From: Picochlorum sp. 'celeri'
Taxonomy: Eukaryota > Chlorophyta > Trebouxiophyceae
DNA: 64,000 bases
Reading direction: 5' to 3'
NCBI GenBank assembly: GCA_010909725.1
Contig: JAACMV010000006.1
Coordinates: 248,001-312,000 of the forward strand
Position numbers and translations under genes: made by a program. The notes under the pieces are model-generated. The model did not search any database, had not been told where the DNA came from, and was given only the letters and a program-made list of their open reading frames with translations. Positions 41,210-52,584 of the stretch are shown here, in pieces. Position 1 is the first letter of the stretch. Each line of letters begins with the position of its first letter.

Positions 41210-41749
41210 TCCTTTCGTATAATCGTGCTACAACTGAATGCTGTCTGACCTATTCCGGTTCATGCTTCAGGACTACACGCTCTGTTTTCCGAAGTGTTGG
41301 TCGAGTCAATCGTCTTTCGTATTTATTTTAGTTTTAAAAACATCCAGCCCCGCAGCAGATGATGCCCTTGACAACACTGGATGGTACAGTGGAGCAGTGA
41401 CTGTCGGTCTCAAGGCCTCATGGGCACCTTCCTTGACATCAAGCCTCTTCAGGCAAGTTCTACCCCTCGATCGAGGGTGAGTGCACCCAATCCAGAGAGC
41501 ATGAAAGGATTCCTCAGGGTTGGTGTGGGGAAAGTTTGATGCTGATGGCACTCTGAATCAGCTACAGATGCGCTGGAAACCCTGTGTCTGGGAGGGTTTA
41601 CACAGCAGACTGACATCTGCAATGCCATACCTCATTGACTCATTGCACTGGTCCATAGAGAGAAATAAGCATTCAAGATAATTTTGAGAAGGAAGTCGCG
41701 AGTGTTACTTGTCTCTTGTTGCAGAGAAATAGTACTACTGGGTGCAAAC
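41210..41749. other. Divergent intergenic region
   Basis: A 540-bp gap between KIN-beta-gamma (minus) and the CDPK (plus). A TTGCAG acceptor-like site at about 41719-41724 leaves open an extra 5' CDPK exon here. Nothing else was recognised. Confidence 0.4.
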
Positions 41750-44166
41750 ATGAGAATCGACGTCTGGGATATCGAGAAGAGTGGCAGGAAAGAGAACGTC
41801 ATCTTTGACAGGGGCTATCCAAAAGATTTTGAGAGCGTTTTTACTGTGGGCAAGGCGATTGGATCCGGTGGCTTTGGACGGGTTCGAGTTGTTACGGAAA
41901 AGAGCAGTGGCCATGATTATGCATGCAAGAGCATTAGAAAACGACTTGATGTGCCAAATGTGTCGATACAGAGACAAGAGCAACATCTGCTTGGCATTGA
42001 CAGGGAAATCAAGGTTTTAAGGCTACTGAGGGGTACCCTGAGTGTGGTCTACCTGAAAGGTGTTTGGGAGGATGAGGAAGATGTACACATTGTCATGGAA
42101 TACTGCAAAGGCGGCGAATTGTACAATAGCATAGGTCGACAGCCCTATACGGAAGAAAGGGTCTCTGTCTACATGAGATCAGTCCTGCAAATGCTGTCAC
42201 AATGCCATGCACACAAAATTCTGCATAGAGACATCAAACCTGGTAATTTCCTGCTTCTATCGACGGAGGAAAACTCTCCTCTGAAAGCTATTGATTTTGG
42301 ATTGGCTGCATTCTTTGATCCAAGAGAATTACCTAGAACAGACTTGGGGTTGGATGGGACTCCATGGTGCGTGAAGATGTGTTGTCTGCATTATCTTGCA
42401 CTGCCCCGTGTATTTTGTGGACAAAGAGTATAAAGATTGTATTCTGATCATTTGAATGGTTTTTGCAGGTTTATGGCACCCGAGGTACTGAATTCGGAGA
42501 CATATCCTTCTTCTGATGTGTGGAGTGCAGGCGTAATGTGCTATCAATTACTGTGTGGCTATTTGCCATTTGACGATGTTCAAAACAAGAAATCCCCCTC
42601 ATTATCTGTTGTTTGGAAGTCTATTCTAACAGAAGATCTATCTTTTAAGGGCTCGGCTTGGAAAAATGTGAGCAACGAGGCAAAAGATTTTGTTGCAATG
42701 CTGCTAAACCGAGATCAGGCGGCACGGCCATCAGCAAAACAAGCTTTAGCTCACTCATGGCTACAGAATAGCTTCCATCAAGGAAAAGCAAGAACTTTGG
42801 ATGACACGGTGGTTCAGCGTATTCAGGTATGTATTCTGCTAAGATATTTGCCATGTCTGTATGCTGACTGCAGCAACTCATTTTGCAGAGGTTTGGACAA
42901 ATTAATCTCCTTCAAAGAACCATTTTGGAATTGATCGCATCAGAACTGCTTACATTGAGACCTCAGAGCCTTCCAGATCCAACTATGAGGGGAAAGAGAA
43001 GGTCTAGCCCATCGGGGTCCATTCTGTCATCAGGCTCTTCATCTCGTGCTGAAGATTCCCAGCATGGGGGGGATGGCATGTTATTCCCTTTGAGCCCATC
43101 CAAAGGGAAGAATTTTCTGGGGCAACAGTCTATGTCCCCACAAAGTCTGTCTCCATTGGAATTATCTCATGTTCCCAAGATTGTGAATAAGAAGGGCAAA
43201 AAGGCTGCAACTATACATGGAGGTAGGGAGTACTGGAGGATCCTGCGACAGGCGTCTGATTTAGCTCTACAAGGATCAGGTCATGGCAGATCCGACTATC
43301 TTCATACCTTTTCTCGAACACCACAAGAAAAGATGGAGCAGAGGAAGGCAGCAAGGCTCAGTTTGGACACGTCAGTGCACGGAGCAAGAAATGCGTACTT
43401 GTCTCAACAGGGGCACCCATCATTCTCTGGAAATCAAAGTTTGCCGAGCCTTAAAAATCAGCCATTAGATTTAGCCGAAACTAAAACTCCATCATTCCCA
43501 GAAATGCACGAAGGTAGAGAAGCAAAAGACGTTTTAGAAGAAGGAGGACGTGGAAGAAGCTTTGCCTTGCAGGCATTAGAGGCAACCGGTCAGGAAACAG
43601 AGCACGGGATCAATTATCCAGAGACGGAGACAAAGATAGTGGATACGATGTCAAAAGAAACATCAATCACGGATCCCAAAACACTAGAAAAATTGATGGG
43701 AGAACTCAAGTTCCGTAAAGGGAAAGCAATAACAAAGGAATCCTTGATTTCAGGGTTGAGCAGGCTTGGATACGAGGTCCAGCCAGAAGAGGTATCTTCT
43801 CTCATGGAAATGCTTGACTTGAATAAAAATGACACAATAGAAGCTTCGGAGTTTGTCGCATCACAGATTGATTGGAGAGATTTACAAAGGAACAACAAAG
43901 ATCTCTGGATTGAGTGTGCCAGGCGTGCATTCGAGGACCTGGATTCCCGCTCAGCCGGCCATATTACAGTTGAAAATATAGTGTCTTCACTGCGCAATAA
44001 ACTTCCAGAAGAAGAAATCAACTATGCCGTGGAGAATGCTCTTGTTGAGTCTGGCGTAATGGATCCTGAGCAGGTGGATTTTGAAGGATTCCTGAAAATG
44101 GTTCAGATGGGGTCACGTGCTTCCTTGGACAGTCTGGATCAGTATGATCCGAGAATTAGAGACTGA
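41750..44166 (+). CDS. CDPK-like calcium-dependent protein kinase with long insertion before the EF-hands
   Basis: Exons 41750-42366, 42469-42826 and 42889-44166 give 750 residues. The Ser/Thr kinase domain spans about 30-320: IGSGGFGRV, ACKSI, HRDIKPGNF (near 159), AIDFGLA, MAPEVLN, SDVWSAGVM. It is followed by a CDPK-type junction (TVVQRIQRFGQINLLQRTILELIASEL). Then come about 240 polar Ser/Gly/Pro-rich residues before a calmodulin-like region (about 590-740). Of four expected EF-hands, one is canonical (DLNKNDTIEASE, near 632). The first lacks its acidic ligands, the third (DLDSRSAGHITVE) has a one-residue insertion, and the fourth is degenerate. The start has no MGxC acylation signal, unless a further 5' exon exists. 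Calcium regulation is thus likely but altered. Confidence 0.88.
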
Positions 44167-44600
44167 TAAATATCCTTGTCTCTTCGCTGGCTGAAGATGG
44201 AAAGCCTGGACAGAAGATACGAAGAACATTGCAAGGTGACATGTCTCATTCTATTGGATCTTGTCCCTATATCTGGAGTAGATACTCCCGGACTGTGCAT
44301 AGTGTGGTGTCATATGACACCCAGGTCTTTCGTAAGTCTGGATCACTATACTATGATAGCGCGCAGATGTTGGCTAGCCATGGCCATGGTGTACTGCAGT
44401 ACCTGACAAGGAGAAGGATCTCCAGGACACGGGTGCCAATGTCCAGTGAAGTCTTTCACACAGTTGAGTGATACTGATTGCCTATTTATTTATTGTGTAA
44501 TAAATTATCATCACATGATGAATGTCTTGGGCAAGTCCAAGTTCTTGCAGAAGGGCTGCGGAACGCATTCTACGGCAGTAGACTGCTCCTGAATTGGAAC
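44167..44600. other. Intergenic region
   Basis: A 434-bp gap between the CDPK stop and the proposed TPP start on the same strand. The TPP frame stays open upstream to about 44478, so a 5' extension is possible. No RNA gene or repeat was seen. Confidence 0.4.
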
Positions 44601-45760
44601 ATGTCCATTGACAAGCAAGAAATGTTATCAAGACTAAGTATCGAGCCAAATGAAGAGCAGCGGCGGATAGAGAGCGCCGAGACCTCCGTTATCGAGCCTT
44701 TTGCCCAGGCATATGAGGGGTGGGAAGTACGTTTTCCGATTATTTATATCCAGATTTCTTTGTACATGTAGTATATTCAATATCTAATTGGCAAATTTGG
44801 GAACCATTCGCAGGCCAAGCACCCCAACGTATTGGAGAACTTTGAGCAGCTAGAGAGCCTCGCCCAGGGCAAGTTGGTCACCGTGTTTCTAGATTACGAC
44901 GGGACGCTTACTCCTATCGTGAATAATCCTGATCTAGCATATTTATCAGAGGCTACGCGGGATGTCGTGCGTCGGCTGGCCCACGTCTTCCCTACCGCAA
45001 TTATCAGTGGGAGAGGTAGAAAGAAAGTAGAAGAATTTGTTCAGTTGACAGAATTATACTATGCTGGTAGCCATGGGATGGACATCGCTGCACCGAAAGG
45101 TTCAGATGTGAGTCTAGAGTATCGACCTGCGGAGAAATATGAGGCATTGATGCAAATGGTCAAACGGAGACTGGAGGATGCTACTGGTCACATCCAAGGA
45201 TCCTCAATAGAAGACAACACGTACTGCATCAGTGTCCATTTTAGAAATTGTCACCCGGATTCTTTTGAAGAAATACTGAAATCTGTTGAACGTGTAGTAG
45301 AACAGGAACCGCAGATATTTTTCACAAGGGGGCGAAAAGTGTTGGAAGTCCGTCCACGCATTGATTGGAACAAAGGGTCAGCTCTTGTACATCTGCTTTC
45401 TATGCTCGGTATAGCCGATGAAGACGTATTTTGTATATATATTGGAGACGATCGAACGGATGAAGATGCATTCCAGGTTCTGTCAGATAGAAGACTTGGA
45501 GCTGGCATCCTCGTGTCCAACAAAGTTAAACAAACGAAAGGGATCTGGTCAGTAAGGAACACGGACGAAGTGAGGAAACTCCTAGAAAGGCTTGCAAACT
45601 ATGGAAACTCGGGTAAGTTTGCCTGCCCTGTTGTTTGGGTTTCTCTGGAAGGCTTTTCTTTTTTTTGTTCAACGTGTATAGTATTGCTTCAACTCGTGCA
45701 GAAAGGAACTTGTGGCATACCAAGAGTGGTTGCAAAGGCTGGAAAATCACAAGAGATTGA
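44601..45760 (+). CDS. TPP: Trehalose-6-phosphate phosphatase
   Basis: Hydrolyses trehalose-6-phosphate to trehalose; the substrate is a sucrose-status signal that inhibits SnRK1 in plants. Exons 44601-44726 and 44814-45612 are clear; 45702-45760 is the likely last exon, giving 327 residues. HAD-phosphatase motifs: DYDGT (catalytic Asp in FLDYDGTLTPIV), AIISGRGRKKV, YAGSHGMDI, and GDDRTDEDAF. No glycosyltransferase (TPS) domain is present, so this is a stand-alone TPP of the plant type. The 3' end is ambiguous: the GTAAGT donor at 45613 gives a 20-residue tail, while a GTTTGC donor four bases later gives ELVAYQEWLQRLENHK. The first exon may extend upstream. Confidence 0.88.
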
Positions 45761-46459
45761 GATTAAGTGACACAAATAATGACCATTGAGAGCCGAGTGT
45801 CATGTAATAGAACAGTTGCACATTCCTTTGGTTTGGGGCCAACTGATACTTGATGGAGTTTTGTTCCGCAGAATGCTTGAACATCTTTCTGTGACAGTGC
45901 CCCAGTCGCTTCTTATGAAACCATCACAATGTCGATGGGTCGGGAAGGTGTTGGTCCTAGCACAACACAGAGAGTGTTGGATGCCGACTGACAGTTGCAT
46001 CCAATCGATTGGATATATATCCGGTCCAGCAGATGCTTTCATGGTCACATGACGACGACGGACTCCAACAGAGCCTCTGTGACAGAGGTCATGAGATGTA
46101 GACTTTATCATCTCCATGGTACTATGCTCTAAATCAATATAATGAAATAGAATAAAATTGTTAACCCTCCTGTAGACATTCAATCGACGTGGAGTTCATG
46201 ACTAGTACGTTAACTGACGAGTTACCTGAGCATTGAGTAGCCAGTGTCCGGGCTGAACCTTACGGATTGCTTAGAAAAAATCAATAAATTAGATATAATT
46301 TATCTTTTGGCCAAGTAGATCGAGCGAACAGACCAGGATTGTCATCCTTTCTGGGCAGATCTACCAACTGCAACAAACCAACTTTGGCTCGACACTCATA
46401 TACGCATGCTTCTCATTCTGTTCCTGTTTAAAAATAATATATTATTCTTGAATTTTCAG
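45761..46459. other. Intergenic region
   Basis: A 699-bp gap between TPP and the chitin deacetylase. It probably contains the deacetylase promoter and its missing first exon with the start codon; an ATGCTTCTCATTCTG near 46407 is one candidate. Nothing else was recognised. Confidence 0.4.
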
Positions 46460-49032
46460 GATATCAAGTATCGCGACTATTGACGTATAGTGGGCTGCTC
46501 GTGCTCGCAGTCACTGTGCAAGGTAGGTAGCAGTGCTTGTGTCATATATACATACGGATGTTGTGCACCAACTCATCAAGCAATTAATTGGTCAAATGTA
46601 GGCTTTGGTCCTGACTTTTACTCCTGTGATCCTGTAAGCTGCCAAGGAACGTGTCACTGCCCTTCCCTATCACCTCCAGGTGGACAAGTGCCTCAAAGCA
46701 TTCCTCAGTTTGTCCTCATCACCCATGATGACGCCATCTCTCCTCTAGCGAATACTGTTGTCCGATCTGTCACAGATGGTTTCAAAAATCCAAATGGATG
46801 CAACGTGGTAGCGACGTGGTTCACAACTTCAACTGGCTCACACTGTGATCTTGCCAAGTCTTTGTATGATGAGAATCACGAGATTGCGTTGCACACCGTG
46901 AATCATAAATCGCTTTTACCGACTTTGGCTGACATGGAGAACGAAATTATAGGTGCCAGACAGGACATGGCAGCTTGTGGAATTCCTAGGGAAGAAATGG
47001 TTGGATTCAGATCTCCCTACTTGATCCATAATCCATCCGTCAGAAGTATACTCCACAAGCACAATCTGCTGTACGATTCCTCAATCATTGATTTCATTGG
47101 TAGTCAGTCAACGACGACAAAGAATTTTGGAAACAGGCTTTGGCCTTACACCATGGATTCGGGGATCATCCAGAACTGTGCTTGGACAGCACCAGCTGGA
47201 TCTTGCACAGAGGATGAAGTGTATCCAGGGATGTGGGAGGTTCCCCTGTGGCCTCTATTAAACGATACTGTTGACAAACCTAACAATGGTAAGCATCATG
47301 AGTATGGTTATTGTCGTGTGATTAAAATACCCTTACCTGTTGTCGGTGATTTCTACTGCAGCCTACAGTATGGATCCTGGACCAGGATTTGGCGGGGACC
47401 TTTACACAACATTGGTAACAAATTTCGATGAAGCATACAGTGGCAACAGAGCGCCTTTCCCGCTCTTCACACATGCACAGTGGTTTACAGATGAAAATAT
47501 TGCAGCGACTCGAAAGTTTATTGATTATGCTCTCAGTAAAGGAGATGTCTACTTTGTGACAATCAAAGAACTGCTTCGTTGGATGCAGAATCCTGTCTCT
47601 GCCACCGACTACAGAAATACGGCTGATTGTAAGCCAGTAGATGTTCAGCCGCCTGTGAAAAAGATGTGTCAAGTTTATATCGTACAACCTGGAGACTATT
47701 TGGAATCAATTGCTGGGAAATTTGGTGTCTTAAATGTGAATGACTTGACAATGATAAACCCAATTTTGCAGACTCAGACTTTGCAGCCAGGGGACAGAGT
47801 AAATATTCCACCTTGGGATGACACCTGTCCTCCAAGTTCCGAGATAGAAGCAATCCATACGTCAACAGAAGAAGCATCCGTAAATAAAGCTCCAGTTCCG
47901 AGCGTGGATGGACAAGAAGGAACTCCAGATACCCCAGACACTGGGGCAGAAGTGACAGGACCAAAAGAGCCTTTGAGCCCAGGAGATGATGAAGTGCCCT
48001 CAGATCAAATGCCTACTCAACATTCTGTGGCAGAAAATGAAAGAAATGTTTGTCAAATCTGGACCATATCTAGTGGAGAGAATATACAAGGGATATCAAG
48101 GGCAACAGGTTCCTCTGTCGAGTCAATCAAAGTGTTGAATGGACTGGAAACAGAAAGCCTCTCCGTTGGGCAAAGACTCAAAATACCCCCTTATGCCGCA
48201 TGCTGCGATGTCAATGCATGTGGAACAATATCTTCACAACCGGAAGAGATTGGCACGAGAGTAGATATCAGTATGAAGCTGGTGGGAAGTCAAAATGTTG
48301 ATGATCGAGTTCTTGAGCAAATCAAATCTGTCATGGCAAGCGAATTGAACATTCCAGCTGAGGCTATTTCAGCACAAGTTTTGTCTAGGAGAAGACGAAG
48401 AAGAAATCTTAGACAGGATGATAGCAAAGCAACGACCGTTGCTTTCTCAATTGCCACAAGCACGCCAAGGAGATTGCACAGAAAAGTTTCAGAGGAATTA
48501 AGGTATGCGTCACTGGAGCTGTCGTTCTTGCTTTATCCGCCCATTATCTTCATATCAAACACATTATCTTCTTCATGTTTCGCGAAGTAGAATGAATATC
48601 AACTTTTACCTTTGTAGGTCTGGAGATCTTGAATCTATTTTGTCTGGGTTGGGCTACTCAATGATCAGTATGCCTGTTGTCAAATCATATGAAGACGGAG
48701 TGGAAGTATTTCCAGGGACTGAAATGAATGCCGAAGAAAAAACTAATACTTCGACATTTTGGACCACTCCCGTTATCATCGGGGTTGCCGTTGGAGGCTC
48801 TGTTGCACTCCTCGCTGCAAGTTGTCTCGTCGTCTATTGCCTTTTGCACAGAAGACGAAAGTCCATCACAACCCAACAATCAGTCGAGACGCAAAATCTC
48901 CCATCAAGAGCTCCCATGGCAGAAGTTTCTTTGAGGACATCCCATTCGAAGAAATTGGATCCTTGCGAAATTGTCGTTAACACGGGTTTTGACACACCAA
49001 CAACCCCAAACAAGAGGACAGCTTTCAGGTGA
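46460..49032 (+). CDS. Membrane-anchored chitin deacetylase with two LysM domains
   Basis: Exons 46460-46522, 46602-47288, 47362-48502 and 48618-49032 are phase-consistent; the first coding exon with the ATG is not located. The visible N-terminus (SGLLVLAVTVQG) looks like a signal-peptide core. Next come a Cys-rich stretch (CDPVSCQGTCHCP) and a NodB polysaccharide deacetylase domain: ITHDDAISP (catalytic and metal Asp), HTVNHKS (metal His), GFRSPYL, with a C-terminal FPLFTHAQWF. Two LysM domains follow (YIVQPGDYLESIAGKFGV and WTISSGENIQGISRATGSS), then a SEA-like region with a basic RRRRRR site, one transmembrane helix (IIGVAVGGSVALLAASCLVVY) and a short cytoplasmic tail. By family it would deacetylate chitin-like GlcNAc polymers at the cell surface. 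Confidence 0.85.
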
Positions 49033-49426
49033 TGATTTCCTTCTTTTTTCCTTCGCACTCATTCTCGACAGTTCCATAGTATGTAAACAATGTTACAAAG
49101 AGCTTTTGAAGCATAAGTTGTGGTACGCTCTTGTGGAACTACTATTGCTTGATGCTTTGCAGCATGCCGTTTCAGACGCGTCAGCATCATTTGCATCATA
49201 GTGGCAGGCAGACGATTGATCCTCGCCATCACCTTTATCATAGCGTCGCATCAAATCTCCCCGTTTATTGAATTAACTCACAATTGAATTCATTTAAAAG
49301 CGTCGAATACAATTGAAAGAGCATATCGCGTCCACGCCACGGGAATAGACTCAACGAGGAACAAGAAACTTGGTTTGTTTCTTGTCAAAGAAGAACGCTA
49401 CTATATCTGAATACATCTCCGTAAAT
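49033..49426. other. Intergenic region upstream of GFAT
   Basis: A 394-bp gap between the chitin deacetylase stop and the GFAT start on the same strand; likely the GFAT promoter. No distinct motif was recognised. Confidence 0.4.
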
Positions 49427-51929
49427 ATGTGTGGTAAGAATATTTCAGCGTAATTGTGGTTATATTTCGCCAGAATACTCAATCTGCGCGGATGACTCGG
49501 CACAGATCTGTATTGCCGTTGGGCGAGGAAATAACTTTCTGACTGGATTCTACTGGTTGCAGGAATTTTTGGCTTTTATTTTTATGATGTACGTGCAAAG
49601 AAGCAGTCTTTCGAGCGTTTCGCGCATTGAAATTGCCTGTCCATGAACGAGTTCCAGCAAGCCTCTGGGACCAACTACTTTTACGAATCCTTTGCAGGTC
49701 CGACATTCCAAAAAGCAAATCATGGACACTTTATTCGAAGGTCTTCGAAGACTCGAATATCGTGGGTACGACTCCGCTGGAATATCGCTGGATCTTCCCG
49801 TACAGGTAAGTAGAGAGATTTGGTCCTTGTCAAAATGGACAAAATTAATCCTTTTTATGTCTGTATAGAGCCCAGACGAAAGCAATGAGGTTAATAAACC
49901 TGTTGTAATCAAAGCGAAAGGAAAGGTTGCTGATCTAGTTGCACTGGTGTCTGAGGAAATGGATAGTCTTCAGATTGACCAGGATGCATGTGTGACTACT
50001 CATGCTGGTATTGCACACACAAGGTGGGCAACACATGGACCCCCGTGTGCCACAAATTCGCATCCCCACGTTTCATCCAGTAATCATGAGTTTGTTTTAG
50101 TTCATAACGGTACGATAACAAATTATAGAGCTCTCAAAGAGTTCCTAGTAAAAGAAGGGGAAGAATTCAGCACCGAGACAGATACAGAAGTCATTCCAAA
50201 ACTATGCAATTTCTTGTATGGAAAATTACCAGAACCAATACCTTTCCCTCAGCTGGTTTGCGAAGTGGTTAAGCAGCTTGAAGGGGCTTACGCATTGTTG
50301 ATTAAATCCTCAGTATATCCAGGAGAGCTAGTTGCATGCAGGCGGGGCTCACCCCTGATCCTGGGAATGAAATATGGTATCCAAGGGGGCCCGGCTCCCA
50401 AATCACCTGTTTCACCTAACACTCCTTTGACACCAAAGCTGACAGGGTCAACTGCATCTGCACCGCATTTCCCGGATCAAAGTGGAGGGACACTGGACAA
50501 TTCTTCCTATGGACTAGAACTATTCCTAGCTTCTGAAGCATCTGCCGTGGTGGAACACACGAAACAGTAAGTCCTTTTTATCCTCTGTGTGAATTAAATT
50601 GATTTATCCACATATTTTGGTGTATGCAGGGTGATTTATTTGGAGGACAATGATATAGTGCATATGAGAAAAGGAGAGTACACTGTGTACAACTGGAATG
50701 ATGTTGATTCAGCCTCTGTCGAGGTCCGAAGGACGATCCAGACGCTCACGATGGAAGTTGGTCAGATAATGAAGGGTGGTTACGACCACTACATGCAGAA
50801 AGAGATATTTGAGCAGGCCGAGACTATTGCTCAAACCATGCAAGGCCGTATCAAAGCAACCCCATTATCTCCTATTAAGTTTGGCGTGCCCAATGTTGAC
50901 AGACTTCTTTATCCGAGGGTAAGATTGGGAGGGCTTGTTGATTTTGTTTCCACGATAAGACGAAGTCGCCGGATTATTTTCATTGGCTGTGGAACATCTT
51001 ATCATGCTGCACTCTGCTCCAGGCAGACAATGGAGGAACTCACACAGATGCCTGTTGTGCTGGAATTAGCCGGGGATATCCTTGATAGAAGATGCCCAAT
51101 ATTCCGTGATGATACATGCGTCTTTGTAAGCCAGAGTGGCGAAACTGCAGATACGATGCGAGCAATGGAGTATGCCAAGGAAAGTGGGGCATTATGTGTG
51201 GGGATTACAAATACAGTTGGCTCAGCAATTGCAAGGAGCAGTCACTGTGGTATCCATATCAATGCTGGTGCAGAAATAGGAGTCGCAAGTACGAAAGCAT
51301 ACACTTCACAAATTGTTGCAATCACCATGATGGCTATTGTTTTGGCAGATGACCAAATAAGCAAGAGGAGAAGAATCAATGAGATTGTCGATTCTTTGTT
51401 GGAACTTCCTGATGCAATCAAAAAATGCCTGCTGTTAAATGAGGCGATAAGATCCCTGGCAGAGAGTCTAAAGACAGAGAATTCACTTCTCATGTTTGGA
51501 AGAGGTCGCAATTATGCAACTGCCGTGGAGGCTGCTTTGAAAGTGAAAGAGGTGTCATACATGCATAGCGAGGGAATCAATGCCGGAGAAATGAAGCATG
51601 GACCTTTGGCTCTTGTTGACGAACACATGCCAATTATAGTTGTTGCAACAAAGGACGAGATGCATGGGAAAATGCAAGGAGTCATACAACAGCTCATGGC
51701 CAGAAATGCAAGGTTGATCATCATCTGCAATGAGGATGAAATAGACATTTTAGATATGGTAGGGGATAGGTACCCACTTATTATGGTGCCTAATACGGAT
51801 GAGGCCCTGCAGCCAGTAGTAAACATTATCCCATTACAGCTATTGTCCTACCATCTCACGTTATTGAGAGGTTTCAATGTAGATCAGCCAAGAAACTTGG
51901 CCAAAAGCGTCACTGTGACCGAGGAATAG
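49427..51929 (+). CDS. GFAT: Glutamine:fructose-6-phosphate aminotransferase (isomerizing)
   Basis: First and rate-limiting step of UDP-GlcNAc synthesis in the cytosol: fructose-6-P plus glutamine gives glucosamine-6-P. Exons 49427-49433 (seven bases, ATGTGTG), 49563-49588, 49698-49805, 49869-50566 and 50630-51929 give 712 residues (human 699). Splicing creates MCGIFGFYFYD with the essential nucleophile Cys2. The glutaminase domain shows GLRRLEYRGYDSAGI, HTRWATHG, NGTITNYRALKEFL and SDT-like STETDTEVI. A Pro/Ser/Thr-rich insertion (about 220-255) precedes two SIS isomerase domains (GCGTSYHAAL, SQSGETADTMRAM, GRGRNYATAVEAALKVKEVSYMHSEG). The C-terminus ends NLAKSVTVTEE, as in the family. It lies 394 bases downstream of a chitin deacetylase, its metabolic neighbour. 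Confidence 0.95.
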
Positions 51930-52584
51930 TGAAAATTTCTTTTTTTACGTGATTCCTAAGGCAACAAGGAATCTTCAGATATGTTTGCATCAGTCCTGAT
52001 GATTCTAGAGCAATTTCATGTCCTCCCTGCACGGCAGTTGACAAGCATTCGTTTTGGTTTGGAATAGTGTACATGCGACGTTACAGATGCAGAGATACAG
52101 TCTATTCTCTGGAAATGCAGGGGGACATTGCAGTCGCAGCAACGCCCAGATATACGTGTACATGTATCTTCTGAGTACACGCATCTATTTTCAACTGAAG
52201 AAATGGTCTTGTGTCCAGTTTGCATACATAATGTCCCACTGATATCGCCATTTCTGCATTTTCATGTGTAACAAGTGTAAAGAATTCAATTACTTCAAGA
52301 TCCTCTAAAGCCAGATATCGGTAGATGTAGATAGACGTTGTTGTTGGCACTAGTGCCACAGTACTGTGATGCAGCTGCAGCACGTTGGGGCCTCGAGGTC
52401 ACGATACAAATGCAGCTTACACACGTGCCAGTACTCGCAAATAATTCGACAAGGGCAAAAAGTTTAAAAATATTGCCATTAGTCTTCCAAAATCGTACTC
52501 TAGAATCATCGCACCCTAGAATGAGAACGTTCTCGCGGGAAACAGCGCAGCAGCAGTTACAGTGACGTGTTCCGTACGGTGCGG
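51930..52584. other. Intergenic region
   Basis: A 655-bp gap between GFAT and the beta-helix protein gene. Short ORFs on both strands show no recognisable features. It should hold the GFAT 3' UTR and the next promoter. Confidence 0.4.

Noticed and set aside
46240..46330. tRNA-like stretch upstream of the chitin deacetylase
   Set aside because: No cloverleaf with paired acceptor, D, anticodon and T arms could be drawn.
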